NCBI GenBank assembly: GCA_934358495.1
Contig: CAKRKO010000021.1
Span: 1 to 32,489, forward strand
Length of the DNA stretch: 32,489 nt
Direction: 5' to 3'
From: an uncultured Eubacterium sp.
GTDB lineage: Bacteria; Bacillota; Clostridia; Lachnospirales; Lachnospiraceae
Part shown: positions 32,401 through 32,489 of the stretch, in pieces
Layout of the letters: the number at the start of each line of letters is the position of its first letter
Position numbering within the stretch: position 1 is the first letter of the stretch
Made by a program: the position numbers and the translations under genes
The notes under the pieces: generated by a model
What the model was told of the DNA's origin: nothing
Database searches by the model: none
Seen by the model: the letters and a program-made list of their open reading frames with translations, nothing else

Positions 32401-32427
32401 CGACATGAAAAATTTTTGTTCATATCG
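32401..32427. promoter_or_regulatory. Inverted repeat between divergent promoters (possible operator)
   Basis: CGACATGAA (32401-32409) and TTCATATCG (32419-32427) match as inverted repeats at 8 of 9 positions with a 9-bp AT-rich spacer. It lies between the leftward T-box operon promoter and the rightward promoter at 32448-32476. Confidence 0.4.
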
Positions 32428-32447
32428 TGTATTTTATACTTTTTTAA

Positions 32448-32476
32448 TTGACTTTTTGTAAATTTAGGTCTAATAT
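32448..32476 (+). promoter_or_regulatory. Rightward promoter for a gene beyond the window
   Basis: TTGACT (32448-32453), 17 nt, then TAATAT (32471-32476) on the plus strand. Only 13 bases remain before the window edge, so its gene is not visible. Confidence 0.6.
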
Positions 32477-32489
32477 CTGTACGGTTATG

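Noticed and set aside
1..32489. tRNA or rRNA genes, intact insertion sequences, prophage genes
   Set aside because: None was recognised on either strand by reading; the Rpn-family genes are the only mobility-linked coding regions.

Overview
The window looks like a chromosomal segment of a low-to-mid GC, Gram-positive gut Clostridium relative, most likely Lachnospiraceae. The reasons are GGAGG-type ribosome binding sites, GatCAB-based tRNA amidation with a T-box, a glucose-type PTS under a LicT-type antiterminator, class C sortase pili with LPHTG pilins, and Rpn/PD-(D/E)XK genes. Species cannot be fixed from sequence alone. Nearly all genes are on the minus strand, so operons read right to left.

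Left part (1-7260): the 5' end of an oligopeptide ABC permease gene with a good promoter; a 207-bp GC-rich imperfect palindrome; a plus-strand M42 aminopeptidase; a structured element bounded by a 13-bp inverted repeat; then a PTS operon transcribed leftward (EIICBA, ptsI, licT). Its leader holds a promoter, a LicT-type RAT sequence and an overlapping terminator, so the last gene of the cluster probably controls the first.

Middle (7257-20540): a surface-fibre locus. In transcription order it encodes a 68-aa protein of unknown function, a 1426-aa VWA tip adhesin, an LPHTG major pilin, two class C sortases, a Cna-type pilin-like protein with no sorting signal, two TasA/camelysin-like proteins with SipW-type signal peptides, and two membrane-anchored surface proteins. 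After a strong terminator come an MNT nucleotidyltransferase, a decayed HEPN partner and a SipW-type signal peptidase. Sortase pili and SipW/TasA-type fibres thus sit in one locus. This combination is the best candidate here for an under-described system.

Right part (20541-26650): the pilus promoter region carries phased short repeats. An Rpn-family gene lies between two nearly identical 184-bp repeats. Then come a YitT-family membrane protein gene with a terminator touching its ribosome binding site, clpX with an unusual N-terminal extension, and a second Rpn-family gene.

Far right (26648-32489): the tRNA-dependent amidation operon, T-box / archaeal-type AspRS / GNAT-GatC fusion / GatA / GatB. 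Its T-box specifier region contains GAAC, which overlaps Glu and Asn codons, matching what has been reported for the clostridial transamidation operon. GatC is fused to an acetyltransferase, yet an internal start with its own ribosome binding site could also release free GatC. A plus-strand promoter at the right edge points to a divergent gene outside the window.
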